Positions 24,115 through 34,762 of a DNA stretch of 64,000 nt are shown here, piece by piece. Source of the stretch: Phlebotomus papatasi (taxonomy: Eukaryota; Arthropoda; Insecta; Diptera; Psychodidae). The stretch is taken from NCBI RefSeq assembly GCF_024763615.1, contig NC_077222.1, positions 18,662,001-18,726,000 on the forward strand, in the 5' to 3' direction. Positions within the stretch are counted from its first letter, which is position 1, and every line of letters starts with the position of its first letter. The notes under the pieces were generated by a model. That model saw only the letters and a list, made by a program, of their open reading frames with translations, was not told the DNA's origin and ran no database searches. The translations under genes and the position numbers were made by a program.

Positions 24115-25670
24115 TAGTTCGCACGCGTGAACCTTCAAACGATGTGAAGGATGTAAATTTTCATGAAGTTTACGATCCTCTATCTTATGGACAATGACGT
24201 CGCAAGGATTTTAGTAGAAAGTGGGTCAAATTTGAAAAATTGTCAAGTGGTGTTTGAGGAGAATATTTTTGGAGGATTAAACCCTCAAAAAAAGTTTTTT
24301 TTTTGAATGCTAAGAATAACAGGTTTCTCATAAAATCGCACAAAAAAGCTAATTTTGATCGTATCTGAATTTATGCCTTTTGAAACATAAATAAAATACT
24401 TTACCAGAGCCTTAAATTAAATGAAATGGATTTGAGAAAGTTCGGTTTTTTGACTTTATTTCTGGACCGATTTTGATGAATTAAGGCAAGGTGTATGAAA
24501 ATGAATAGCTTTTTTATTTGAAGGAAATTGCGTATTTAGCTTATGTATTCCAAAAAAATCTGCTAAGATTAGAAAAGCTTTAAAATTCTATTTTTATCCG
24601 ATTTTGAATATTTAAGTGGTTCGGATGTTAAACAATATTAGTTTTTTCTGGTTTAAGGAAAACGGATATAAAAATTAGTCCGAAGTTTCCATTGAAACTC
24701 CCTATCAAAAAAATATACACTTTCTGTTTAAAATTTTCCTATTTATTATAAACTCAAATTATTTTTAAAATCAAAAACATTTCCGATGTTCTTGACTTTA
24801 CAAAATTGTCATGAAATTCACATTTTTATCGAGTTTTAAAAGCTAATTTAAACCTAATCTTAATTAACCTTATACATTTGAATGCTTGCTAAAGACACCA
24901 AGTATAGACTTTCACTTGAAGAAAATACTGGAAAATTTAATCTTGAGTCTCAAGAGTTTTTCTGTAAAGTTTCTTTCAAAAATTGCATCAAAACTTTTAA
25001 CGACTTTGATTATTTTGGGACAGATGACAGATGTAGAATATTTCAGAGTTTTCTTAAAGCTCTACTAAGACAATGATTAAAGTTTTCTTTGAGAAAAGTT
25101 GATCAAAAGCTTCCCCAAAGTCCTCCCAAAAACCCCATTTAAAGGTTATAAAACTAGATATTGCACGCAACCGCTTAAAAAAATCACCGTAAATCGGTTT
25201 TAATCATAATTTGCATGATTTTGGATTTTTTAAAAGGTTTATAAAATTCTAGAAAACACCTTTCAAACCAGTAAATGCGTTTTTCTTCTGTGAAAATACC
25301 CTTAAATTGGGCTATATTTAGTGTTCTTGACTTGTTTTTAGTGTTATGCTTTTTCTTTTTAAATTTATTGAATATTCGTGTAAAGGGGGATAAAGGTTCC
25401 TCCCTGTCCCTTTCTTGTTACGAACTGCCTTATAGATAAAAAATGACGAACAAGCTTAAAAAAGTACAAAAAGAAAATGGTGATCATTTGAAGGTTCAAA
25501 CATGTGAACCCTGCATACAGTTCCCCATAGAATATTTTTAATAGTGAAAATGTTGCGGTAAGTTCTTGATAGAAGATAATTATCCCCAATTCTGAGATAA
25601 AGAAAACTCTTGCTAAAATTTTCAATCAAAATCCAAAAATGGTTCTCACTTTTATTTCAAATGAATTATT
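24115..25670. other. Unannotated AT-rich stretch
   Basis: A weak inverted similarity (CGTGAACCTTCAAACG at 24127, TTTGAAGGTTCAAAC at 25487) hints at an old 1.4-kb element. Otherwise nothing is recognisable. Short frames at 24882-25076 and 25365-25625 are not supported. Confidence 0.35.
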
Positions 25671-25818
25671 AGCCGTACTCACTATGGCGTTGTTATCTCG
25701 TAATCTCCGTAATCTGTTATCTTGTTATAATTTTTCATTTATAAAATACATTACGAGAACATAACGAGATAACGAGATAACGATATTACAAGATAACAGC
25801 GCCATAGTGAGTACGGCT
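25671..25818 (+). mobile_element. 148-bp TIR element, copy A
   Basis: Ends AGCCGTACTCACTATGGCG and its complement. The interior is built of TTATCTCG/GAGATAAC blocks. The same 148 bp occurs in opposite orientation at 25999-26146, identical as far as I can see by eye. Confidence 0.65.
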
Positions 25819-25998
25819 ATTATATTTTTATGTTTTAACTTTTAACTAACAGATTGAAAAAATGTAACGGTCTATAAATCGGAAAATAAGAGTTCAGATT
25901 TTAAATATCGATAATGGATAAAAAGTTCTGAAAAAAATTTATAAAATTAAAAAGAACATAGAAAATTAAATTTTGTTTAATTAAACTTTATATACATT

Positions 25999-26146
25999 AG
26001 CCGTACTCACTATGGCGCTGTTATCTTGTAATATCGTTATCTCGTTATCTCGTTATGTTCTCGTAATGTATTTTATAAATGAAAAATTATAACAAGATAA
26101 CAGATTACGGAGATTACGAGATAACAACGCCATAGTGAGTACGGCT
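25999..26146 (-). mobile_element. 148-bp TIR element, copy B (inverted)
   Basis: Reverse complement of copy A, separated from it by 180 bp. Together the two copies form a 476-bp inverted repeat with a 180-bp centre. The identity suggests recent inverted duplication or gene conversion between arms. Confidence 0.65.
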
Positions 26147-26944
26147 ATTGAATTTTTTATCGTTTTAGCTTAAAGAAATTCGACAATTCAAAATAAAATA
26201 TCTGTATCAAATAACACAAATTAGTTTACAGAAGTATCAAGCAAGATTGATTTCTTAAAGATTTATCTTAAAATTACAACGTAGGCTTTTTTTAAATTTC
26301 AGAAAATATCATTTAAGAAAACTTAAATAGCTTTGAATTAAAATATGAGTCTAGAACATGTTTATTTCAATTTAATATTATACTTTTGTCTAAATAAATA
26401 TTACGCAAAAGTAGAAAAATAGACGTGACACGAAATTTAAAAAAAATGTATTTATAGAAATTGTTATGCATTTGTAGCAAAAGAATCACAAACGCTTTAT
26501 TTTCTTTATCAATTGCCTAGTTCTTAAAACAAAACTAAAAATAAGAGAGCAAAATTAATAAACTCCTAAAAATATTTTTCAAATTCAAAATACTTGTTTT
26601 AAAAAATATCCAAAAATTCAAATGTTCATGAACCAACTCTGAAATAATACTAGATCTATCATTTCACTCTTGTTTTGTTCAAGAAGAAAGAAGATTATTA
26701 ATACTGAAAATGAAATATTTTGCTTTTGTTAACTTTCTTCAAGACATCAGGGTTAAGTTTATTTAGTTAATTTTAGTGGACTTGCATGATTAAGGTGTTA
26801 CATGTATAAATGGGGGGAAGTGAATATACTTTTGAAATATAGTTTTTTATCCTAATTTTAAGTAGAACTTGAGATTTATCAGGTCCAACTCCTTTTAAAA
26901 ATAGGATAAAAAAAACCTATTTTATAGATGCCTTATTTCAAAGG

Positions 26945-27665
26945 TACTTTTTGAGAAAGATACATCAATTACGGGTACTATACCGACCACCGACTCATGA
27001 CTGATAAAGTTGGATGCAGTCAGGGTGCAAATTTCAAGATCTTTCAAAAAAATCCAAATTTATGTAAATCGGTTGGAAAATAGGCCCTCCAAAGTGGTTA
27101 AACTATGATCGTCGAAAATTTGATATTGAAATGGTTTTCGAACATAGGTGTCCAAGGACGAAATATTAGCCTTGACTACCTCTAAAACATATTCGAAAAT
27201 GCAAGAAATCGTAGGAGTCGTTTTCGAAAACCAAAAACATGGTTTTAGATTGGAAGGAGGGTGTAGCGGGAAAAAGAAAAAAGACTGTCCTAGATAATGA
27301 TGACTTAGGGGGGAGGTGACGGGTCGTCGAAGATCGGAAATCGATAACTCATATCATTTAAGCTCTAGCCGTCTCATAAGCTTTCGCACAAATAAAAAAA
27401 TATTTTTGATTTTTTTTTTTTGAGAGAGATACATCAATTACGGGTACTATACCGACCACTGACTCATGACCGATAATATTCGATGCAGTCAGGGTGCAAA
27501 TTTCAAGATTTTTCAAAAAAACTCAAAATTTAAGCAAATCGGTTGAAAATAAGCTTTCCAAAGTAGTTAAAGTTTGATCTTCGAAAATTTGATATCGAAA
27601 TGGTTTTCGAACATAGGTGTCCAAGGACGAAATATTAGCCTTGAGTACCTCTAAAACATGTAAAA
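26945..27665 (+). repeat. Direct duplication, period about 470 bp
   Basis: A 240-bp block (GATACATCAATTACGGGTAC through GGTGTCCAAGGACGAAATAT) at 26952-27190 recurs at 27424-27660 with about 10 percent differences. It is noncoding on both strands. Confidence 0.6.
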
Positions 27666-28147
27666 AAATGCAAAAAATGGAAATCAATATTTCTGTAAAA
27701 CAAATAGTTAATTGGTAGATTAAAAATTCATAAATTACAGAAAAGAAAGTAAAGCTGGCTATACATTAGACATAATTTATTGAAATATTTCTTTTCAATG
27801 TCAAATATTGATAAGGATTGCCTCCACATTGCAAAGATTTATTGACAAAGAAGAAAACAAATATTGAAATATTTGTTTCAATATGGAACATTTTATTCAA
27901 TATTTTATTTCATTATTTTGAATAGCTACAAACTAGGCCAAATTATTTCAATAAAAAATTTCAAAGTCACATTGAAATAAAATTTCAAAGAAATTCTAAA
28001 TATCAAATTGATTTGATATTTCCTTCAATATTTTTTAATGGTCAGGAATTTTCGTCCTTCAGAACATCACAGAACTGCTGGATTTTCCTTGTTCATGAAT
28101 GAAAACACAACCAAGATCAAAATCCAAGTCAAGACATATCTCTCCTG

Positions 28148-28810
28148 CTTCCTCCAGAAATCACAGATTCTTGGAATTTGGTTATATATTTTATTCAATC
28201 TCCTCAAGAACCCAACTTGGTCAGCACTAATAACCTGCTTCCTCCAGAAAATCTCAGAACTTCTGGGATTTTCTTGAATATCATGCCCAAAACACTTCAG
28301 ATACATTCTGTGATCAGAGGATTCTTGGAGCTTCCTCCAGAAATCCCAGATCTTCTGGGATTTTCTTGTATATTATGTCAAAAACACTTCAGATACATTC
28401 TGTGGTCAGAGGATTCCTGGAGCTTCTTCCAGAAATCCTAGATCTTCTGGGATTTTCTTGTATATTATGTCAAAAACACTTCAGATACATTCTGTGGTCA
28501 GAGGATTCCTGGAGCTTCTTCCAGAAATCCCAGATCTTCTGGGATTTTCTTGTATATTATGTCAAAAACACTTCAGATACTTTCTGTGGTCAGAGGATTC
28601 CTGGAGCTTCCTCCAGAAATCCCAGATCTTCTGGGATTTTCTTGTTCATTATGCCCAAAGCACTTCAGATACTTTCTGTGATCAGAGGATTCCTGGAGCT
28701 TCCTCCAGGAAATCCCAGATCTTCTGGGATTTTTTTGAAAATTATGTGAAAAACCAGTCAGATACTTTCTATTGTCTGAGGATTCCTGGAGCTTCCTCCA
28801 GAAAATCCTG
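28148..28810 (+). repeat. Eight tandem 92-bp units
   Basis: Units begin with CTTCCTCCAG or CTTCTTCCAG at 28148, 28238, 28331, 28423, 28515, 28607, 28699 and 28792. The central units are nearly identical. Each contains the hairpin-forming AATCCCAGATCTTCTGGGAT. Frames of 87-127 codons across the array come from a stop-poor repeat and are not genes. Confidence 0.85.
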
Positions 28811-28855
28811 AAAGTCTGTTAGAATTCAAGTTAATAATTCAATTTGGCTTTTGTT

Positions 28856-29095
28856 TAAAATCTGAAGTGTTTTTGACATAATATACAAGAAAATCCCAGA
28901 AGATCTGGGATTTCCTGGAGGAAGCTCCAGGGATCCTCTGACCACAGAATGTATCTGACTGGTTTTTGATATAATATTCAAAAAAATTCCAGAATATCTG
29001 GGACTTCTGGAGGAAGCTGGAGAAATCTTCTGACCAACTTGATTATTTTTGGGTGTTCTTGACAAAATACGGAATAAAATCCCAGAAGATCTGTG
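28856..29095 (-). repeat. Inverted partner units of the 92-bp array
   Basis: At least two diverged units (CTGAAGTGTTTTTGACATAA, CCCAGAAGATCTGGGATTTC, GGAGGAAGCTCCAG) are reverse complements of the 92-bp units upstream. A transcript across the region could form long double-stranded RNA. Confidence 0.7.
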
Positions 29096-29242
29096 AATCC
29101 CTAACTAGACTGGTGTTTTTAATATTGAAGTTTTAATATTGAAATCAATTTGTTCAGTGTGTAGGCAAAATATTGAAATATTGGTTTCAATATTCGCTTC
29201 AATATTGAAGTTTCTTTTGTTCAATGTGTAGACAGCTTAAGT

Positions 29243-29660
29243 TACTAGCCAATCGCGTTCAAGGAAACCTCCGCCATCTTGAAAATAATACTTTTCTATT
29301 GGCCAATACTTCTTCTTCTTCTTATGCAAAAAATCATTGAATTTGAGAAATATTTTGTTATTTTTTTCGAATAAGTCAAAAGTAGAATTCTAGAGCTTCC
29401 CAATCCCAAATACCTTGCATCTGACTTTCAAATCACGATCTGTGGAGAATTGATAGAGCTCCCCACAAACAGGAACACACATTTTTATTCCAAGAGACCT
29501 AACTAAACGCAATTTTATACACAATCCTTTCCAGCTGAAAGGCATTCAGTTCAATTTTTTTTTTTTTTTTAGGGAGGAAAATTGTCAATAAACCTAATAT
29601 TTCTAGTTATCTTAAATGCAATCCGTCGACAATGTTACCTTTTAAGAGTCATGTGAAGTC
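29243..29660. other. Spacer and presumed 3'UTR of the tail exon
   Basis: No gene. The minus strand here lies downstream of the stop at 29664-29666 and carries AATAAA (29489-29484). A T14-type run lies near 29555-29570. Confidence 0.4.
29484..29489 (-). terminator. Candidate polyadenylation signal
   Basis: AATAAA on the minus strand, 175 nt downstream of the TGA that ends the tail exon. Position and strand fit, but A/T-rich DNA makes such hexamers common. Confidence 0.35.
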
Positions 29661-29663
29661 TCC

Positions 29664-31222
29664 TCAGCAGGTCGTCTCGAGCAGAGGATCCACGGGAGGT
29701 GGTGGCGGCGGTGGCGGAAGTGGCGATGCTGCTCGTCGTCTGTCACCATCGTAGGCAGTAGAGTGTCTAATCTGTTCACTGAGCCGTCGAATATTGAGCT
29801 GCAGTTCATCATCTCGCTGCGTCGGAGACGTTGAAAAACTATGCCTGGGCAAAAAATGATTGGCCACTGAGAGTGTTTGAGCTTTTTGTGCCGGAGCAAC
29901 TTCCTCCAGATCCCCAAGGATTACAGGAGACTTTGAACGCTGAAGCTTTGGCCTGGCAGGTGTTTCCTTTCGTGGAATGAGCTTGAGGGAAGAATATTCT
30001 CCTGCTGTCGATTGCAGTGACTTCGACTGACGATAGGCATTCTTCCTCGCCTTGGAATCTCCTCCTGGACCCTTCCACACCCACGGATCATCACTTTCCA
30101 CTGCAATATTTGGCCTACTGTGCGATTTTTCTACTCTTTTGCCATCCTTCTTCTTCTTCTTCCTCATCGTGTCGGCTGCATCCTCTTCATCTGAAATCCT
30201 CAACCAGGGATCCGATGGCACATAAACCAGGCACCCGGTGGATCTATTGTTAGTGAAACGATCCTCATACATCAATCCTCCGCAATCTGACAAATTTGGC
30301 GACGCATGTTCACTTCGAGATTTCTTCTTTGGCGACGGAGTCCCTAGTTTCTTTGCTTCTTCCTCCACAAATTCATCATTTGGCGACAATTTCACAGACA
30401 CAACATCATTCTCATCAGACACCGTTATCGCATGCTGATGCTTCACCGGAGGCCTTGGGGACAAACTCCTGGTGTTCCGGAGAACCCTCTGTGGCTTCTT
30501 CTCGCTCAAACTGTTACTCTTCTCGAGAATTCGATTGGGATTATCCCTCAATGGGCTAGATTTGTGCTTAATTTCGAGTCTGGGACTTGTGGCAGCATTC
30601 CTCGTAGCTCTATCGGCTCGTGGACTTGGCAGTGCTATTGGCATCTCCGGCGACAGAATCTCCACGACCTTCTCATCCTCCTCCGAAGAAACCTTTATCG
30701 TAGGACTCTTGGGAGCCAGATTGGGACTCGTAGCCATATCCTTCTTCAGCGGTGCTGGACGACTCCTTCCACTCTTCTGGCCCACAGAACACGTGCACTT
30801 AGCCGCTCCGGAAGGCGAAGAAACCTCCGTGAGCATTGCCTGGTGATAGGGCGATGGGACACTTTGTCTCTTCTCGCTGTTGACTTTACTGGGAGACACC
30901 GAATCCACGAGGGATTGGCGCTTGTGCAAACATGTGCATTTAGCTGGTTTTTCACTGGATGGTGGCATTTTGGCCGGCGGCGGCGGTGGAGGAAGATTAG
31001 CCGGCTGATTGGAGAGCTTAGCAGCGACACTCTTATCGCCACAGAGACAGAACTGCTTAGGAGACTTTGGGGACTTTTTGGACAGGAGCTGGCTCCGGAC
31101 GGCCGCCTTCGCGTGCTGATGACACGAAGGCGCCCCACTGGAGCCGGGCCCCGGATGCTAGAGAAGCTTCTCATTCACCGAACTCGTTGTCACGGAACTT
31201 ACACTCGAATTGTTGACGTCAT
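29664..31222 (-). CDS. Large disordered C-terminal exon, probably ABHD17 readthrough tail
   Basis: This is a long coding exon without a recognisable fold, preceded by a good acceptor (CTCTCCTTTTTCCAG, cut at 31223/31222). From 31157 it encodes 497 residues without a stop, rich in Ser, Pro and Lys, including KKKKK, an 8-Pro run near the end and the C-terminus DPLLETTC. Three similar cysteine motifs (FCLCGDKS, KCTCLHKRQS, KCTCSVGQKS) lie near the N-terminus. The first lies upstream of the first ATG (30968-30966), so translation probably enters from a 5' exon. The segment 31222-31158 reads DVNNSSVSSVTTSSVNEKLL and then TAG; see the 45-nt intron entry. The exon starts in phase 1, matching the donor after ABHD17. 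An internal start at 30968 (context CCAAAATG) would give 434 residues. The GC content and open frame argue strongly that it is coding. Confidence 0.75.
31158..31202 (-). other. Candidate 45-nt minimal intron containing the in-frame TAG
   Basis: On the minus strand the segment starts GTAAGT, a consensus donor after AGT, and ends GCTTCTCTAG, a short acceptor. It is 15 codons long, so removing it keeps the frame and eliminates the TAG at 31160-31158. It would leave a 20-nt micro-exon (31222-31203). If it is not spliced, the frame ends at UAG-C or needs readthrough. Confidence 0.4.
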
Positions 31223-31471
31223 CTGGAAAAAGGAGAGATTGTCTTCATTGGATTTGATTCTGTTACTTAATCAATTTTATTGATATAGGAGAGTTGAAGA
31301 GATTCTAGATAAAAGATTAAGGATTTCAGGAAGATCAAAGTAAATTCATCAAGGGTTCACATCTTTGGGAAAAAATTGAAAATCAATTAATTTTAAAAGA
31401 ATCAACCAATTACAGTAGACTCTCGCTCAATCGGCTCTTTTTCAATTGGGCGAGAAATCTTGTTGACTATT

Positions 31472-32346
31472 CGTCAGTTAAATCAGCATTTGTCGTAACT
31501 TCCTTTTGACAACTTTTCAGGAGACGAAATTTTCAGTTCAATGTTATTTTTCTTAAAAATGAGCCCCGAATGCGATACTTTTGAGTCAAAATAATGAAAG
31601 TGGCACTAATAAACTGTAAGTTAACTCGAGAAAATCTTTATAAAATCGTCAGTTAAATCAGCATTAGTCGTAACTTCGTTTTGACAACTTTTCAGGAGAC
31701 GAAATTTGCAGTTCAATATTATTTTTCTTAAAAATGAGCCCCGAATGCGATATTTTTGAGTCAAAATAATGAAAGTGGCACTAATAAACTGTAAGTTAAC
31801 TCGAGAAAATCTTTATAAAATCGTCAGTTAAATCAGCATTTGTCGTAACTTCGTTTTGACAACTTTTCAGGAGACGAAATTTTCAGTTCAATATTATTTT
31901 TCTTAAAAATGAGCCCCGAATGTGATACTTTTGAGTCAAAATAATGAAAGTGGCACTAATAAACTGTAAGTTAACTCGAGAAAATCTTTATAAAATCGTC
32001 AGTTAAATCAGCATTTGTCGTAACTTCGTTTTGACAACTTTTCAGGAGACGAAATTTTCAGTTCAATATTATTTTTCTTAAAAATGAGCCCCGAATGCGA
32101 TACTTTTGAGTCAAAATAATGAAAGTGGCAATAATAAACTGTAAGTTAACTCGAGAAAATCTTTATAAAATCGTCAGTTAAATCAGCATTTGTCGTAACT
32201 TCGTTTTGACAACTTTTCAGGAGACGAAATTTTCAGTTCAATATTATTTTTCTTAAAAATGAGCCCCGAATGCGATACTTTTGAGTCAAAATAATGAAAG
32301 TGGCACTAATAAACTGTAAGTTAACTCGAGAAAATCTTTATAAAAT
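31472..32346 (+). repeat. Five tandem 175-bp copies of a transposon end
   Basis: Units start at 31472, 31647, 31822, 31997 and 32172, exactly 175 bp apart, and differ at only a few positions (for example CTTCC versus CTTCG, CATTT versus CATTA). Each unit is one copy of the element's left terminal region ending AAATCTTTATAAAAT. Confidence 0.9.
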
Positions 32347-33076
32347 TATTTAAAAGCTGCAATATTGAGAAATATGTTAGAAGAAACACAATAATATTTT
32401 ATCGTAACTTCCATAATTTATAAAGCCGTAACTTCCAATGTATGGAGATTCTGGAAGTTACGACAATTTTCAAAAATGCATTGTAACAATTTCAATGACT
32501 CAAGTGATAATAAGCGCCTTTATTTGACTAAATTAGTCAATTAAACTCTTATCCCTGTCCCTAAAAGCTTTTATTTCATAAGTTTTATTGAATAACTTTT
32601 GTGCGCCACGTCGCTTGTTTTGTTTTGAATTAATGACAGATGGGTAGGGATTTTTTCTCACTTTTTTCTCGTAAATATTGAATTAAAATGATTTCATGTT
32701 ACACTATTGGCACTGTCTTTCGATATTTGAAAGAGTTTATAAACGTTTTATTGAGAAATATTGCAATTTTGCTGCAAATTACAAGCCACGCAAGTGAGCA
32801 AAAGAAGTTACGGCAAATGCTGATTATTGAAAATTTTGTATGGAAATTTGTCGTAACTTCCCCCCAAAAATGGAAGTTACGACAAATTCTGATAAATTTT
32901 TCTTAATTAAGGGCACTTACGATAATTTTTGTTTAAAATAATTTTTATTGGGCTTATAAAAGTTTTTTTTTTACAAGTGCGTTTAATAAGCAAAATTACA
33001 CTGATTCCAAATATGTATATTATGTATCTCAAAATCGCAAAAATGAAGTTACGATAAATGCTGATTTAACTGACGA
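31472..33076. mobile_element. CGTCAGTTAAATCAGC foldback element, expanded copy
   Basis: Nested in the pogo-like MITE. It has the same ends and internal sequence as the 18012-18919 element (for example GCGCCACGTCGCTTGTTTTG), but its left 175 bp occurs five times. Confidence 0.75.
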
Positions 33077-33252
33077 ATTTTCACGTTTGATCTTAAAGCA
33101 AATTTGTTCAAATTCGCTGTAGTTCTTCCTATTTTATCGTGATTGTTTAAAATTGAGCGCCTTTTGTGGAATTTACAAAGGCTTTGACGCCCAAATATAT
33201 CTATAAACCGCATGACATTTTGCCCCAAATGCCCAATTGAGAGAATCTACTG

Positions 33253-34762
33253 TAGATAGGAAAAATCGAAAATTAAGTAGTCCATTAAGTAAAGTGCTGT
33301 GCAAAACTATATCCGCACCCTAATAAATCAAGTTATCTAGTTTAATTTTTTTTACGGTGCAGAATGAATAAAATTGTAAAAGGGACATAATCCTAACCGG
33401 CTTATGAAGGTGAGATTCTTAACATGAGATAACTCGGAATGCATGCAAATTCAATTTAGAGCTGACGTTAAGGGACGCCATTCAATTATCATGAATCAAA
33501 TTCGTGAAATTATGCAAATTTTGTATTTAAACCAAAATATCAAGGATTTAGATGGACTGACAGAAAAGTAATATATGGGTGAAATGTAGACCAGAATGTT
33601 CTCTATAATTTTTCTCTATATTTTTGACTCAGAAGCCGAGATAATCGAGGTTGTTTGTTTCTGAACTCGTTTTTTCAACCAGAGCGCCTCAAGTGGTCAT
33701 TTGATGAACTTCAACTATATCAAAGAATTGTTGTATTTTGTGAGACTTTCGATTTAAAAACCTATTTTAAGTGCCTTGGTCGAGTCGATCGAAAATTTAA
33801 TCGATAGTATGCCTAATCACATTCTTGAAATACTTCAGAAAAACGTTGGAATCACTAATTTTAAAGATTTGCATAAAAATTATCTCGAATAATAACATTA
33901 CAAAAGAATTTATTGACATTATCGTAGTTTTACTATCAAAAACGTATAAAATTGATATTTTCTCAATTCAAATTTAAGAAAGATGTTTCACTGTCAAAAA
34001 ATTATCATAAATAGGATCCAATCAATGTATTTTGTGGAAAAAAAATTAAATAAAAAAAAATATATAGAAGAAAATGTGATTATTGACAAGTGACCTTATG
34101 GTTTTGATACACTGGAAAACCATAAAAATCAGCATTTCTTGAATGGAAATATGGGAAAGCCGTTGCAGTGTCAAAAAATTACAATAATCTATTGTCAATT
34201 AATTCAATTCAAAGTATTTTGCAGAAAAAATTTAAATAAAACGAATACAGAAAAAATTTTGAGTTCTGCAAAGTGACCTTATGGTAATGATACACACTTT
34301 AGTTTCATACAGATTAATAGATGATTTTTTTGAAAAGAAAAAAAATCTATCATGGGGGCGCCGGGAACCCTTGTCAAACACGCGTCTTAACGGTCACTGA
34401 ATTTAAATTCTGTACATTTATTAATTACAAACTCTTTTGATTTAGATAGAGTAACTATCTAAGAAGACGAATTAGCAATCAGAATTCAAATCAGGAAAGA
34501 GGATGGAGGTCAATTTTAAGAAATTCGACGGGATGTCGTATTTTCCGTTCGCCATTTTGAGCAAAAATTTTGCATCATCTGAAGTCAAACGATTTTGCAT
34601 CGAAGAATTCTGGAGGTCATTGTTTTCCCAAAATGAAGCGCGAAAGATTTTTTTTAGCCAAATCTTGTTCGTCGCGTGATTTCTGCGACGTTGTCGAGTC
34701 TTGATCGAACTTCCATTACTTTTAACTAAAATTTTTGTCCACGTTTTGTTTTTTATTGAACT
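33253..34762. repeat. Repeat fragments shared with 47.7, 50.5 and 52.3 kb
   Basis: From about 33379 (GGGACATAATCCTAACCGG) to about 33790 the sequence matches the starts of the large repeats at 50520 and 52323. From about 34060 to 34310 (GAAAATGTGATTATTGACAAG) it matches 47745-47975. The remainder to 34762 is unassigned. Confidence 0.6.

Larger units (their letters stand above)
27755..29242. mobile_element. Foldback element enclosing a tandem array
   Basis: The outer sequences TAAAGCTGGCTATACATT (left) and AATGTGTAGACAGCTTAA (right) are imperfect inverted repeats. Each is followed inward by ATTGAAATATT-rich sequence. The interior is mainly the 92-bp tandem array and its inverted partner. Confidence 0.45.
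31413..33252. mobile_element. pogo/Tigger-like MITE split by a nested element
   Basis: Left end CAGTAGACTCTCGCTCAATC and right end CCAATTGAGAGAATCTACTG, flanked by TA. The element is interrupted at about 31471/33077 by the CGTCAGTTAAATCAGC element. Comparison with the undisturbed relative at 55790-56024 (reverse orientation), where the TTGTTGAC and ATTTTCACG blocks adjoin, confirms the nesting. Confidence 0.7.

Noticed and set aside
28148..28810. Regular repeats resembling a CRISPR array
   Set aside because: The 92-bp units are continuous with no unique spacers, and the DNA is eukaryotic.
28178..28811. Overlapping 87-127-codon frames with repeated peptide
   Set aside because: Products of the 92-bp tandem repeat, with similar openness in several frames and no start or splice context.
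30746..31174. 142-codon minus-strand frame in another phase
   Set aside because: Out of phase with both the acceptor and the 434-codon frame, and Arg/Ser-rich only because of base composition.
30432..31283. 283-codon plus-strand frame opposite the tail exon
   Set aside because: Antisense shadow of a GC-rich coding exon. The minus frame has the splice sites and protein-like composition.
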